Assembly (NCBI GenBank): GCA_964514655.1
Contig: CAZEQY010000004.1
Coordinates: 1-64,000, forward strand
DNA from: SZAS-7 sp964514655
Lineage (GTDB): Bacteria; Chlamydiota; Chlamydiia; Chlamydiales; FEN-1388
DNA length: 64,000 nucleotides
Direction: 5' to 3'
The notes beneath the pieces were generated by a model. That model was not told the DNA's origin, ran no database searches, and saw nothing but the letters and a program-made list of their open reading frames with translations. The number at the start of each line of letters is the position of its first letter. Within the stretch, counting starts at the first letter, position 1. The position numbers and the translations under genes were made by a program. Below are positions 1 through 8,584 of the stretch, one piece after another.

Positions 1-48
1 TACGGTGGTGTGAGAGGACGGTGGGCTAACGCCCACCTCCTACTCGAT
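1..48 (+). mobile_element. Group II intron 3' terminus (partial)
   Basis: The first bases resemble the end of a bacterial group II intron. The 3' strand of domain V (around 1-18) is followed by a domain VI hairpin with arms GGTGGGC (20-26) and GCCCACC (31-37). The lower stem continues as CCTACTC, where A42 would be the unpaired branch-point adenosine, and the intron would end at TACTCGAT (41-48). The rest of the intron, including any maturase gene, lies upstream of the window. A short perfect hairpin, GAGGCC/GGCCTC at 53-67, follows directly. The call rests on recalled domain V/VI consensus and on very little sequence. Confidence 0.5.
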
Positions 49-90
49 CAGAGAGGCCTTTGGCCTCAGATGTGAACGTATACACTATAA

Positions 91-116
91 AGCCCAAGCC
101 TTTTTAGGCTTGGGCT
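91..116 (-). terminator. Stem-loop downstream of htrA
   Basis: A perfect 10-bp inverted repeat, AGCCCAAGCC / GGCTTGGGCT, with a 6-nt loop lies 9 bp beyond the htrA stop codon. No strong U-tract follows on the minus strand, so it may end transcription weakly or protect the mRNA 3' end. Confidence 0.5.
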
Positions 117-124
117 AGTAGGGA

Positions 125-1573
125 TTATTCAAGATCAAGAGTGACGTAGCGTACTACTTGACCTGCTTTTACCTGTAGCAGGATGTGCTTTTGGTTTTGC
201 ACATCTTTCATTATGCGGAAAAACTCTTCTGTAGAGTTTACAGGTTTTTGGTTTACTGAAAGTATGATCTGGCCGCGGCGAAGACCGGCTTCTTCTGCTG
301 GGCTATCAGATTCTACGTGTTTTATGATAACGCCATGGTCGCGGTCGATATTTAGCTGCTGAGCAAGTTCAGGAGTGATATCTTGCAGCAAAAAGCCGAT
401 GCGAGATTGTATATCGTTCATAGCAACTTCACTTTCAGGATGCGTGCCGATGACGACAGTGATGTCCATTGGCTTTTTGTCGCGTACGATAGAAAGAGAA
501 ATTGTTTCATCAGGCTTCATGAGTGCAATCGTGCTGCGAAGCGCGCCAACGTTTTCGACGAGCTTGCCATTTACCTTAAGCACAACGTCGCCAGATTGCA
601 AACCAGCTTTATCAGCAGGGCTATCTTTTACAACTTCAGTAACAAGGGCGCCTTCACTTTTATCGAGGTTAAAGTGCTGGGCAAGCTTGGAGTCGATCTT
701 TTGTAGCGCAACGCCGAGGTAGCCTCTTGTCACATGTCCCTGAGCACGAAGTTGCTCCATAACATGTCTAAGGATATTGCTTGGGATGGCAAAGCCAATA
801 CCCATATAGCCGCCGTTATTTGTTGCAATAGCAGTATTCATGCCAACAACCTTGCCATCCATATCTAGGAGGCAGCCTCCGGAGTTACCTGGGTTGATTG
901 CCGCATCTGTCTGGATGAACTGTTCTATCTGTGCAATTTCTAGGTCATTTCGGCCTTTAGCACTTACAACACCCACTGTAACGGATCCCTGAAGGCGAAG
1001 CGGGCTGCCTACAGCCATTACCCATTCACCGATTTCGAGGTTGTCAGAGTTGTCTAGAGCAAGATAGGGTAGATTTGTTGCTTCAATCTTTAAGAGTGCA
1101 ACATCTGTGTTGGGATCTGTTCCTATAACTTTAGCGGGAAACTCTTTTCCATCTGTAAAGCTTACAGTGATCTGTTCTGCTTCACGAACAACGTGGTTGT
1201 TCGTTAGGATGTAGCCATCGTTTGATATAACAAAACCCGATCCCTGGCCCTTTCTTGGAGTTCTTTGCTCAGGCATTGGAAAGCCAAAAAAGCGCTCAAA
1301 GAAGTCATCAGGAAATGGTCCGCCAAATGGAGCGTTCATTTCTTCGCGGCTTGGAGCCTTTTGAGAATACTGCGTGCGCACAGATACAACTGCAGGAAGT
1401 GCCTTTTTTGCAATTTGTGCAAACTCTTTGGACATTTCCTTGACGATGCTCGTTTTGTTGCCTGCGCTATCTGTAGTTGCGCTTGTAAGTTCACATGATG
1501 ATACACATAAAGCAAATCCAGTGAGAATGAGCTTGTGGCATGCTGTACGTAGTGTCGATCGAGTAAAAAACAT
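125..1573 (-). CDS. htrA: Periplasmic serine protease/chaperone HtrA (DegP family)
   Basis: This is an ATP-independent envelope protease and chaperone that removes misfolded proteins. The trypsin-like domain carries the triad His127 (TNNHVV), Asp157 (TDVALL) and Ser231 (NPGNSGG). Two PDZ domains follow at about 285-370 and 395-480, giving 482 aa, normal for DegP. The signal sequence ends in VSSC at residue 27, which fits a lipobox, so this copy may be a lipoprotein; that is inference. The start is supported by GGAGG nine bases upstream. It is the last gene of a minus-strand run after the M16C, M20 and kinase-like genes. Chlamydia also keeps htrA beside an insulinase-family gene. Confidence 0.95.
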   Translation of the reverse strand: MFFTRSTLRTACHKLILTGFALCVSSCELTSATTDSAGNKTSIVKEMSKEFAQIAKKALPAVVSVRTQYSQKAPSREEMNAPFGGPFPDDFFERFFGFPMPEQRTPRKGQGSGFVISNDGYILTNNHVVREAEQITVSFTDGKEFPAKVIGTDPNTDVALLKIEATNLPYLALDNSDNLEIGEWVMAVGSPLRLQGSVTVGVVSAKGRNDLEIAQIEQFIQTDAAINPGNSGGCLLDMDGKVVGMNTAIATNNGGYMGIGFAIPSNILRHVMEQLRAQGHVTRGYLGVALQKIDSKLAQHFNLDKSEGALVTEVVKDSPADKAGLQSGDVVLKVNGKLVENVGALRSTIALMKPDETISLSIVRDKKPMDITVVIGTHPESEVAMNDIQSRIGFLLQDITPELAQQLNIDRDHGVIIKHVESDSPAEEAGLRRGQIILSVNQKPVNSTEEFFRIMKDVQNQKHILLQVKAGQVVRYVTLDLE

Positions 1574-1618
1574 AAGTTATACCTCCATATAAATAAGTCA
1601 CCATTATAGCGTATCTAA

Positions 1619-2758
1619 TTAGATTCGCCCAAAGATAATCTTTTGCATTTCTTGCAAATGTTCCGATGCAGATTCTCGCTTTTTGGGATCAAGATCTAGC
1701 ATTTTTAAAATAAGAAGTTCTGTGCGCTCCATCGCGGATAGTGCAGTTTCTTTGCTCTTTTTGATAAGATGTTCGCGTCGCTTTGTTGTCTCTTCATCTA
1801 GTCTTTTTTCTAGTATAGCCTTTTTCTTCTCTGCTGAGAGGTTAGGGGAGCGAAGATCTCCCTTTTGCCATTTAGGAAGCTTTTCATGAAAAAGGCGGTG
1901 AAAGATGCAGCCTAGTGCATAGATGTCTGTGGCAAAATAGTCACTTGCTTCAAGTTTTTTGTGGCTAAAGGCTTCTGGCGCAGTCATCCTCGTCGTCATT
2001 TGTGCAAGAAGGCCTTTTGCGTCGCTACTTTTTATAGTGCGACCAAGGTCTGCAATAACGGCGCGAATAGTGGTGTTGCCGTGAGCATCTCGTTCAGTAT
2101 GATAGAGATAGTTATGAGAATGTAGGTCTCTATGCACTAAATTTTTAGAATGTATCGATTGAAGCCCTGTTAAGAGATCGCTCATCACAATCCACTTATT
2201 CCATGTGCTTAGCTTCATTTTTGTAATTACATCAAATAGTGTTCCCTCATAGAGTTCTGAGTAGATTGTGTAGTATCTGTTTTTCTTGTCGACATGGGTA
2301 GCAAAGGCATGCGTTTTCATTATGCCGGGCGCGCCGAGAAGTTCTTTATGGGCATATAGCTCAGCATCCATCTTAAGACTCTGCTCGCTTCTTGCCACAA
2401 GTTTGGGTGTTTGTCCGTAAAGAATAGCCTTATATACTTTCTTTTTCGCACCTTCGCCGAGGTAGGCCTTTTTTTCATCCAAAACAATGAAAATATGGCC
2501 ACTTGCTGAATCGTATTCGATCGTATGCTTAATGCCTGTTTCTTGCTTTGTGAGGTAGGGCTTGTTAAAGTGCGTGATTTCGCCCCGATGCGTTTCTATG
2601 TAGTAGGCTGTTTCTAAAAACCTCTTTGGCTTAATACCAGGGTGATTATATCGCGAAAATAGCGACTCTTTAGCGCTTTTAGCACGTGCAAGGTGAGGGT
2701 CATCACCATAGCAGATAGCACATAGTATAAGCAGTAAAGCGAGGGTATGCCTAATCAT
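1619..2758 (-). CDS. Secreted eukaryote-like Ser/Thr kinase-fold protein
   Basis: The 379-aa protein starts with a hydrophobic signal peptide (MIRHTLALLLILCAICYG) and continues into a protein kinase fold. Visible motifs are a glycine loop LGEGAKKKVY (100-109), HRD at 209-211 with Asn216, DLG at 237-239 and APE at 260-262. The usual strand-3 VAxK lysine is replaced by Arg123 (LVARSEQ), so phosphotransfer may be weak, rearranged or lost. No membrane segment or PASTA repeat follows the kinase domain, unlike PknB. Its start overlaps the M20 peptidase stop by 4 bp, so the two are probably cotranslated. A signal peptide on a kinase suggests export, perhaps to the inclusion or host; that is inference. 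Confidence 0.8.
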   Translation of the reverse strand: MIRHTLALLLILCAICYGDDPHLARAKSAKESLFSRYNHPGIKPKRFLETAYYIETHRGEITHFNKPYLTKQETGIKHTIEYDSASGHIFIVLDEKKAYLGEGAKKKVYKAILYGQTPKLVARSEQSLKMDAELYAHKELLGAPGIMKTHAFATHVDKKNRYYTIYSELYEGTLFDVITKMKLSTWNKWIVMSDLLTGLQSIHSKNLVHRDLHSHNYLYHTERDAHGNTTIRAVIADLGRTIKSSDAKGLLAQMTTRMTAPEAFSHKKLEASDYFATDIYALGCIFHRLFHEKLPKWQKGDLRSPNLSAEKKKAILEKRLDEETTKRREHLIKKSKETALSAMERTELLILKMLDLDPKKRESASEHLQEMQKIIFGRI

Positions 2759-4143
2759 TTTTTCTCTAAACTCATAATGGTGTCACACATGATGATGAAG
2801 CCATTTTGGATGCGATCCCAGCTAAAATTCTCGTTTGGGGCATGGATTTTATCGGAGGGGAGGCCCAGGCCAAAAAAAGCAACATCAGCTTTTGCAGCTT
2901 GTGCAAGTTCAGTTACAATAGGGATTGAAGCGCCTTCGTAGATAAATTCAGTTTTTTTGTGATATACCTTTTCACACGCTGCTGCAATTACCTTTACAAG
3001 CTCTGAATAGGGGCTTGTGCGTACGGGCTTACCCATTCCTTCATGTATCTGGCAGCTTACAGAATAGCCAGGAGCTGTTTTTGCTTCGATATAGTTTTTT
3101 ACTCGCTCTGCAATAATATGCGGGTCCTGATTTGGCACTAAGCGACAAGATAGCTTGGCAACAGCTTTTGCTGGTATTACAGTCTTCGCCCCCGGGCCTC
3201 CATAGCCGCCTGAGATGCCATTAATTTCGAGGTTAGGTCTAAGCCATGCGCGCTCTAGTGGCGAAAATCCCTTTTCACCGCCTGTTGGCAGGCAGCCAAA
3301 TTCATCCATAAAGGCTTGCTTGTCAAAGCCAAGAGAGATGTGCTTAAGCTCTTCAGCAGAAGGCTGGGCTACTTGCTCGTAAAATCCGGGTATGCTTATG
3401 CGTCCATTTGCATCTCTAAGAGAAGCTAGTATTTCGACAAGTGCGTGAAGGGGGTTGTAGACAATGCCGCCATGTACTCCTGAATGTAGGTCGCCAAATG
3501 AGCTTGACACTTCGACAGTAAAGCACGTAAGGCCACGCGTGCCAAGGGTTATAGCAGGAGTTTTTGCATCGCGCATGCCTACATCGACGATAAGTAGATA
3601 GTCAGCTTTAAGCTCGTTTTGTTTTTCTTGGAGTATGCCGGGAAGTGATTTGCTTCCGGACTCTTCTTCGCCTTCAATGATGAGTTTGATGTTGATGGGA
3701 AATTTACCAAAGTGCTTGTAGAGAGCTCTTAAGCTTGACATCACATAAAAACACTGGCCCTTATTATCTTCTGCGCCTCGAGCTACTATGTGATTTCCCT
3801 TGCGAGTTGGTGTAAATGGCTCTGATTCCCAAAGTTCTATAGGATCAACAGGCTGTACATCGTAGTGGTTGTAGATAAGAAGAGTGGGTTGATTAGGTCC
3901 TGCTGAGCAGTTTTCTGCAAAAAGAACAGGGGCGTCATCTTTATTCCATACAGATACTGTGAAACCGGAATTTTTGAGGTACTTTTCTACCCATGCAGCA
4001 CAAGCCTTAAGTTCGGGTCGAAAGGCGCTATCGGCACTTATAGAAGGATAACGCAAGAATTCAAAAAACTCTTCCTCGAGCGCTTTTTCTTGAGAGGTAA
4101 ATAGCTTTTTGTAGGTGTCGATTGAGCTCATAGTTATACCCAT
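2755..4143 (-). CDS. M20-family metallodipeptidase
   Basis: This is a cytosolic zinc peptidase of the M20 family, closest by motif to the CNDP2/carnosinase-like dipeptidases. Metal and catalytic residues are visible as His93 and Asp95 (NHYDVQP), the bridging Asp126 (ARGAEDNKGQ) and the Glu pair at 160-161 (EGEEESGS). The dimerisation domain occupies about 205-360. Length (462 aa) is typical. The first ATG overlaps the M16C stop by 10 bp. A second in-frame ATG at 4131, just past that stop, is equally possible, and neither has a strong Shine-Dalgarno. The likely role is to finish peptide breakdown started by the adjacent M16C protease. Confidence 0.9.
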   Translation of the reverse strand: MGITMSSIDTYKKLFTSQEKALEEEFFEFLRYPSISADSAFRPELKACAAWVEKYLKNSGFTVSVWNKDDAPVLFAENCSAGPNQPTLLIYNHYDVQPVDPIELWESEPFTPTRKGNHIVARGAEDNKGQCFYVMSSLRALYKHFGKFPINIKLIIEGEEESGSKSLPGILQEKQNELKADYLLIVDVGMRDAKTPAITLGTRGLTCFTVEVSSSFGDLHSGVHGGIVYNPLHALVEILASLRDANGRISIPGFYEQVAQPSAEELKHISLGFDKQAFMDEFGCLPTGGEKGFSPLERAWLRPNLEINGISGGYGGPGAKTVIPAKAVAKLSCRLVPNQDPHIIAERVKNYIEAKTAPGYSVSCQIHEGMGKPVRTSPYSELVKVIAAACEKVYHKKTEFIYEGASIPIVTELAQAAKADVAFFGLGLPSDKIHAPNENFSWDRIQNGFIIMCDTIMSLEKK

Positions 4144-7109
4144 ATTTTTTCAATGTGTAGTGTTGGTTGTCCAGCTTTTGCAAAGTAGACATTTTCTTTT
4201 TCTAGTAATTCTTTTCCACCAAAGGAAACGGCAATTGCATCTTTGTTATAGGGGATAAGATGCTGCTCTACAGCGCGCACAATATCTGTACAGGTGGCCT
4301 GCATGCATGCGTCTCTAAAGGCTTGTCGCATCTCTTCTGTTTTGCCTTCTCTATACCAGCCGTAGGCAACTTCAGCGCGTGTTCCAGGTGCGATAGGGCT
4401 ATCTAGGCTTTGTACCATCTCGCGCTTTGCTTCTTCGAGGTCTAGCTCATCAAACTCGTGGTTGCGAATGTCTTCTAATGAGTCGTCAAAGGCTTTAAGC
4501 GTGGATACAATATTTGGGTCGCGATAGGAATAAAAGGCAAAGCTGCCCGACATAATGTTGGCGATGCTTCCAGCGCCGTAGGCGCCGCCCTGTTCACGCA
4601 CGCGCTTATGCAGTGTTACGTTGTCAAAGATAAAGGCTGCAAGCGATAGAGCTGCAGACTGAGGATGGGTGTAGGAGAGTGTTTTTAGTACTTTACTCGT
4701 AAAGGCAACTTGCGATGCAATGATCCGGCCTTGGTTTGTCATCGAAGCTAATGGATAGTTTCCTTTCCATGGGCTGTAGGCTCTTTCCGGCAGGTCTTCA
4801 AGGCCGTAAAAACCTGATTCTTGGTACTTGATAAGCTCTTGTTGGTCGCATGAGAGTACAAGGTTTGCTCCACGCGTACACAACAAGGTATCGCGCATGC
4901 GCTCAAGGTTTTGGATAAGCCAGTCTGACTTATTGTCAAAATCTTGGGCTAGCTGTTTTATCTTATAGAGGTAGTCAAGGCCATACCAGGCATTATTGAC
5001 AACGCCTGCAACGTTGATAGAACTTGCTGCTAGGTTCATAGCATACTTTAGGGCATTATTTACAAAGCTTGACTGCAGGTTTGTACAATGCTTTAACACA
5101 AGTTCTTTAAGTCGTGCGCGGTCTGTGAAGTTTGGATTTACGGCCATGTCAAAAAGCAGACTAAAAAACTTATCTGACTTATTGTACATCGCCTTGCCGC
5201 GTATATGTAGGCTTGGTATAAAAGAACTTGCTTCTTGCACCTGGTGGTTTAGCAGCGTGAAGGCACCAATGCCGCCGGTATTTTCCTGAATATATTCTAG
5301 CGTCTCTTGGTAGGAGCGGTAGCCATTTCCAAGCTGGGGCAAAAGCACGCAAAAGAGCCTGACAAGCCAGAGATCATCTTGTGAGATGTCTGGGATGTTA
5401 AACACCAAGTCTGCATAGGTGATTTTGTTGGTAAAGGTGTTGTGATGAAATACTTCGATATTTCCGGATTTTGTGTGCTTAAGAGGTAGTGAGCGCACCT
5501 GTTTTGGAATGTTATCTAGCGATATTTTTGGTAGAACATCTGCCCTTTCTTCGTCTTCATCTTCTTCTTGAAGCTGTATAAGGGCTTTTGCTTGATCGAG
5601 GATTTTTTGACGATCTTTGTCTTCAAGCGCCTGTCTGAGAGCTTCTAGTTCCTGTGCTTCTTTTGAAAGTTCTTGAGTTGCCAGGTCAACACTTGGCGTA
5701 AGGACAACGCGTACAAAGTGGTTATTTGTCAAGAAGTAGCGAGCGATAAGCTCGTTCATGTAGCGGGGGTTTTGAGAAAGCTCGGCGCGGAGCTCATCAA
5801 AGATAGAATGTATCCTCAGGCCATCTTCAGCTTTGCCACCATGCTGGGCAAGTAGGGCAGAGCGAGAAAAGAGCGATAGGCCAAATGGTGCAGAGTCTCC
5901 CGTAATTTCGCTGCGGTAGAGCTCTACTTGGTGTAGGGCGCTATCGATAAGCTTTTCGGAGATGCCCTCTTTTGCAAGGCGATTTAATGTATCAAAAATG
6001 ATCTTCTCAAGTGCGCCTGCGTCTTCTGCTTTACAGCCCTTGAGAATTACACCGTAGGGGATTTCAGCAACTTCGCTATCCATAAGCGACTGGGCCTGTT
6101 TACAAAAGCCTGAGCGTAAAAGTTCCATTTTGAGCGGGGATGCGTCCGTGTCCATAAGGATGATGTCTAACACACTCAGGGCCAAAACGGTGATTTGATC
6201 GAGTATTGGACAGGTAAGCCAGGCAAAGGAAATAAGGGCTTTATCATCTGCCATTTCATCGGCGCTGATGGGGTATACCCCATCTTTATATACCGGGCGC
6301 ATAAAGCGCGGCTGCTTTGGTATCGGCGCAAGTGGAGGAAGCTTTGTTACCCCTCTCAATGCCTTCTGAGCGATAAAATCGAGGTGCTTTTTTAGGGGGA
6401 GGTTGCCGTAAAAGAAAAAGAGGCAGCGGCTTGGGTGGTAGTAGTTTTTGTGGAAAAAGAGCAGCTCTTCGTAGGTAAGGCGCGGAATTTCACTTGGATC
6501 GCCGCCTGAATTAAAACCATAGGGCGTATTAGGATAGAGCGCAGCATTTACATATTCTATAAGTCGAGTCATGGGAGAGGAGAGCGCTCCTTTCATCTCG
6601 TTATAGACTACACCCTTGTAGACTAGTGGGCTATTAGGGTCATTGCTATCTTCAAATTCTACTCTACAGCCTTCTTGCAGAAAGCTTAGTTCTTTGAGGA
6701 TGGGATGAAAGGCTGCATCGAGGTACACTTCTAGTAGGTTATAAAAGTCCTGCTCCACCTGCGATGCTGCGGGATAGCAGGTAAAGTCAGCGCCCGTAAG
6801 GGCATTCATAAAAGTGTTTAGGCTGCGCCGGTTCATAGAAAAGAAGGGGTCTTTTACAGGGTACTTTTCTGAGCCGCAAAGGACAGTGTGTTCTAGTATG
6901 TGGGCAACGCCGTTTGAGCTATCCGGCAGTGTGCGAAACGACAAACAAAAGAGATTTTCAGGATCTTCGTTTCCAAGATGAAGGATTATTGCGCCGGATT
7001 CATCGTGCACAAGTTCTGTAAGGTGGCAACGCAATTCTGAAATTTCTTGTGACTTTGTTACCGTAAAGCCGCGGTAGTGTTCGCCAACTGAAAATGAGGG
7101 GTTCGTCAT
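4134..7109 (-). CDS. M16C zinc metalloprotease (PreP/insulinase-like)
   Basis: This 991-aa protein belongs to the presequence-protease branch of the pitrilysin/insulinase family, which degrades short unfolded peptides in a closed chamber. The inverted zinc motif HxxEH is visible as HILEH at residues 70-74. The length fits two tandem M16 halves plus the M16C-associated linker, whose charged coiled-coil part is near 480-530. There is no signal peptide, so it should act in the cytosol. GAGAGAGATT precedes the ATG. It heads the run M16C, M20, kinase-like, htrA. C. trachomatis has an equivalent insulinase-family gene next to htrA (CT824, from memory). Confidence 0.92.
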   Translation of the reverse strand: MTNPSFSVGEHYRGFTVTKSQEISELRCHLTELVHDESGAIILHLGNEDPENLFCLSFRTLPDSSNGVAHILEHTVLCGSEKYPVKDPFFSMNRRSLNTFMNALTGADFTCYPAASQVEQDFYNLLEVYLDAAFHPILKELSFLQEGCRVEFEDSNDPNSPLVYKGVVYNEMKGALSSPMTRLIEYVNAALYPNTPYGFNSGGDPSEIPRLTYEELLFFHKNYYHPSRCLFFFYGNLPLKKHLDFIAQKALRGVTKLPPLAPIPKQPRFMRPVYKDGVYPISADEMADDKALISFAWLTCPILDQITVLALSVLDIILMDTDASPLKMELLRSGFCKQAQSLMDSEVAEIPYGVILKGCKAEDAGALEKIIFDTLNRLAKEGISEKLIDSALHQVELYRSEITGDSAPFGLSLFSRSALLAQHGGKAEDGLRIHSIFDELRAELSQNPRYMNELIARYFLTNNHFVRVVLTPSVDLATQELSKEAQELEALRQALEDKDRQKILDQAKALIQLQEEDEDEERADVLPKISLDNIPKQVRSLPLKHTKSGNIEVFHHNTFTNKITYADLVFNIPDISQDDLWLVRLFCVLLPQLGNGYRSYQETLEYIQENTGGIGAFTLLNHQVQEASSFIPSLHIRGKAMYNKSDKFFSLLFDMAVNPNFTDRARLKELVLKHCTNLQSSFVNNALKYAMNLAASSINVAGVVNNAWYGLDYLYKIKQLAQDFDNKSDWLIQNLERMRDTLLCTRGANLVLSCDQQELIKYQESGFYGLEDLPERAYSPWKGNYPLASMTNQGRIIASQVAFTSKVLKTLSYTHPQSAALSLAAFIFDNVTLHKRVREQGGAYGAGSIANIMSGSFAFYSYRDPNIVSTLKAFDDSLEDIRNHEFDELDLEEAKREMVQSLDSPIAPGTRAEVAYGWYREGKTEEMRQAFRDACMQATCTDIVRAVEQHLIPYNKDAIAVSFGGKELLEKENVYFAKAGQPTLHIEKIWV

Positions 7110-7179
7110 GTAATCTCTCTCAAGGGTATTACGTCATTTTACTTGAAATGCCAATAAAAAGGAACCCAACTTACCTCTG

Positions 7180-7206
7180 TTGCATTTCGTCAAATTGTGC
7201 TATGCT
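7180..7206 (+). promoter_or_regulatory. Possible extended -10 promoter of pssA
   Basis: TGCTATGCT (7198-7206) is an extended -10 element about 25 bp before the pssA start. TTGCAT at 7180 is a -35 candidate, but the spacer is only 15 bp. Confidence 0.3.
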
Positions 7207-7230
7207 CGGGGCTTAAATGAGGATTCTGAA

Positions 7231-8061
7231 ATGAAGCGAACGCTTATTTTGCCTAACGTGCTTACGGCCTTCAGCCTATCTTGCGGCCTTTTTGTGATTT
7301 TTAAGATGAGCATGATTGCTCCCGGGCATGTGACGTATAACAACATCATGGTAGCAGTGGCAATTCTTTTGCTTGCGGCATTTTTAGACCTACTTGATGG
7401 CGCTGTTGCTCGCGCAATGAAGGTGGAAAGTGAGTTTGGCGGCGTGTTTGACTCTTTGTCTGATGCTGTCTCTTTTGGTGTAGCTCCTTCTGTTGTTGTC
7501 TTAAAGGCTTTAGCTGTTGAAACAAATACGATGCTCTATTTTCTTCTCACGATGGGTGGGATGATATACTCAATAAGTGGTGTTCTTCGCCTTGTGCGAT
7601 TTACAGTAACAAAGCATGATAAAAAGACAGAGACAGAAGATGCAAAAGCAAGCTTTACCGGCCTGCCGATTCCTGCAGCGGCAGCAGTAGCCGTCTCTAC
7701 AACTCTTTTTCTCATGAGCGAAGAGGCAAAAGCCCTTTTTAACTTTACTGACAATGAGCGCTCTTTAGTTGCGACTGTAGTCTTTTTTGTCATTGGCTAT
7801 TTTATGATTAGCCGCTGGAAGTTTCCTAGCTTAAAGACGCTTAGCATTCGCGTGGGCTCATTTCAGGTGGTGCTGCTAACGGCATTTTTAGCTGCTGTTA
7901 TTTTGATTACGGCAGTTCATAACTTTACGCTTTTAGTCTTTGCTATATCGTGGGGGTATCTGATTATTTCGTGGATTTTGTCTTTGGTGCGCATTATTTC
8001 AGGCCGTCGCCTGCATGCGCTTGAGGACTTTGAACCTGAAGACGAAGAAGGCCTACAATAA
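7231..8061 (+). CDS. pssA: CDP-diacylglycerol-serine O-phosphatidyltransferase
   Basis: This membrane enzyme makes phosphatidylserine, the precursor of phosphatidylethanolamine, from CDP-diacylglycerol and serine. The full CDP-alcohol phosphotransferase signature DG-x2-AR-x8-G-x3-D-x3-D is present (DGAVAR, then GGVFDSLSD). About eight hydrophobic segments span the rest. I start at 7231 because TGAGGA lies eight bases upstream. An upstream in-frame ATG at 7180 would overlap the promoter candidate and add 17 unlikely residues. The start region is divergent from the M16C gene. The 3' end overlaps the convergent lexA-like gene by 68 bp, so the two may interfere. Confidence 0.93.
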   Translation: MKRTLILPNVLTAFSLSCGLFVIFKMSMIAPGHVTYNNIMVAVAILLLAAFLDLLDGAVARAMKVESEFGGVFDSLSDAVSFGVAPSVVVLKALAVETNTMLYFLLTMGGMIYSISGVLRLVRFTVTKHDKKTETEDAKASFTGLPIPAAAAVAVSTTLFLMSEEAKALFNFTDNERSLVATVVFFVIGYFMISRWKFPSLKTLSIRVGSFQVVLLTAFLAAVILITAVHNFTLLVFAISWGYLIISWILSLVRIISGRRLHALEDFEPEDEEGLQ

Positions 8062-8584
8062 CGCCCTGGATGTGAAGCGTTTCTTCTCCCGAAAGTATTT
8101 CAGGATAGGGGCCAATGAGCACGCCTTTTTTGCTGTGTGCGATGGTAAGCTCATTCATCTGAGGCTTTGTTCTTGCTTCTACGATAAGAAGATCACCCTG
8201 TAGCATATGTAACTCTATAAAGGAATTATCTTTGATTGTAAAGGCATAGAGCGTAGCGGCTTTAGATGCAAGATTTGCCGGTATTTCACATGTCTTTGCC
8301 TGCAAAAATAGCTCTATCTTTTGGTCCTTTGATAGGGCGCCGATGATAGGTATTTCGTGCTTTACAGCGGCCTTTACGGCTTTTGTTGGCTTTAGCGATC
8401 TCCAGCCACGAGGGGCCTCTTTGATATGGCCTTCTTTTTTGAGGTTTGTAATGTGTTTATGCAGCGTACTTGGTGATGATAGGCCAAGTAGCTGCAGAAG
8501 TTCACGATATGTTGGTGAATAGCCCTTTGACTGGGTAAAGGAGTTTAGGACAGAGAGAATCTGGCTCTGGCGTTTTGTGAGCAT
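7994..8584 (-). CDS. LexA-like repressor, autoprotease apparently inactive
   Basis: The N-terminus is a LexA-type winged helix (about 1-65, MLTKRQSQILSVLNSF, with SPTYRELLQLLGL as recognition region). The C-terminus aligns with the S24 autoprotease fold. The catalytic Ser is kept (KDNSF in place of GxSM). The region expected to give the catalytic Lys (EVTVKRL in E. coli) reads GVLIGPY here, so that lysine is missing. The Ala-Gly cleavage bond region (RVAAGEP) reads ALSKDQK. Self-cleavage therefore looks impossible, suggesting a constitutive or differently controlled regulator. The start overlaps the PAP2 stop as TAATG, indicating translational coupling. The DNA sites are unknown. Confidence 0.8.
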   Translation of the reverse strand: MLTKRQSQILSVLNSFTQSKGYSPTYRELLQLLGLSSPSTLHKHITNLKKEGHIKEAPRGWRSLKPTKAVKAAVKHEIPIIGALSKDQKIELFLQAKTCEIPANLASKAATLYAFTIKDNSFIELHMLQGDLLIVEARTKPQMNELTIAHSKKGVLIGPYPEILSGEETLHIQGVIVGLLRLQVQSPQAHAGDGLK

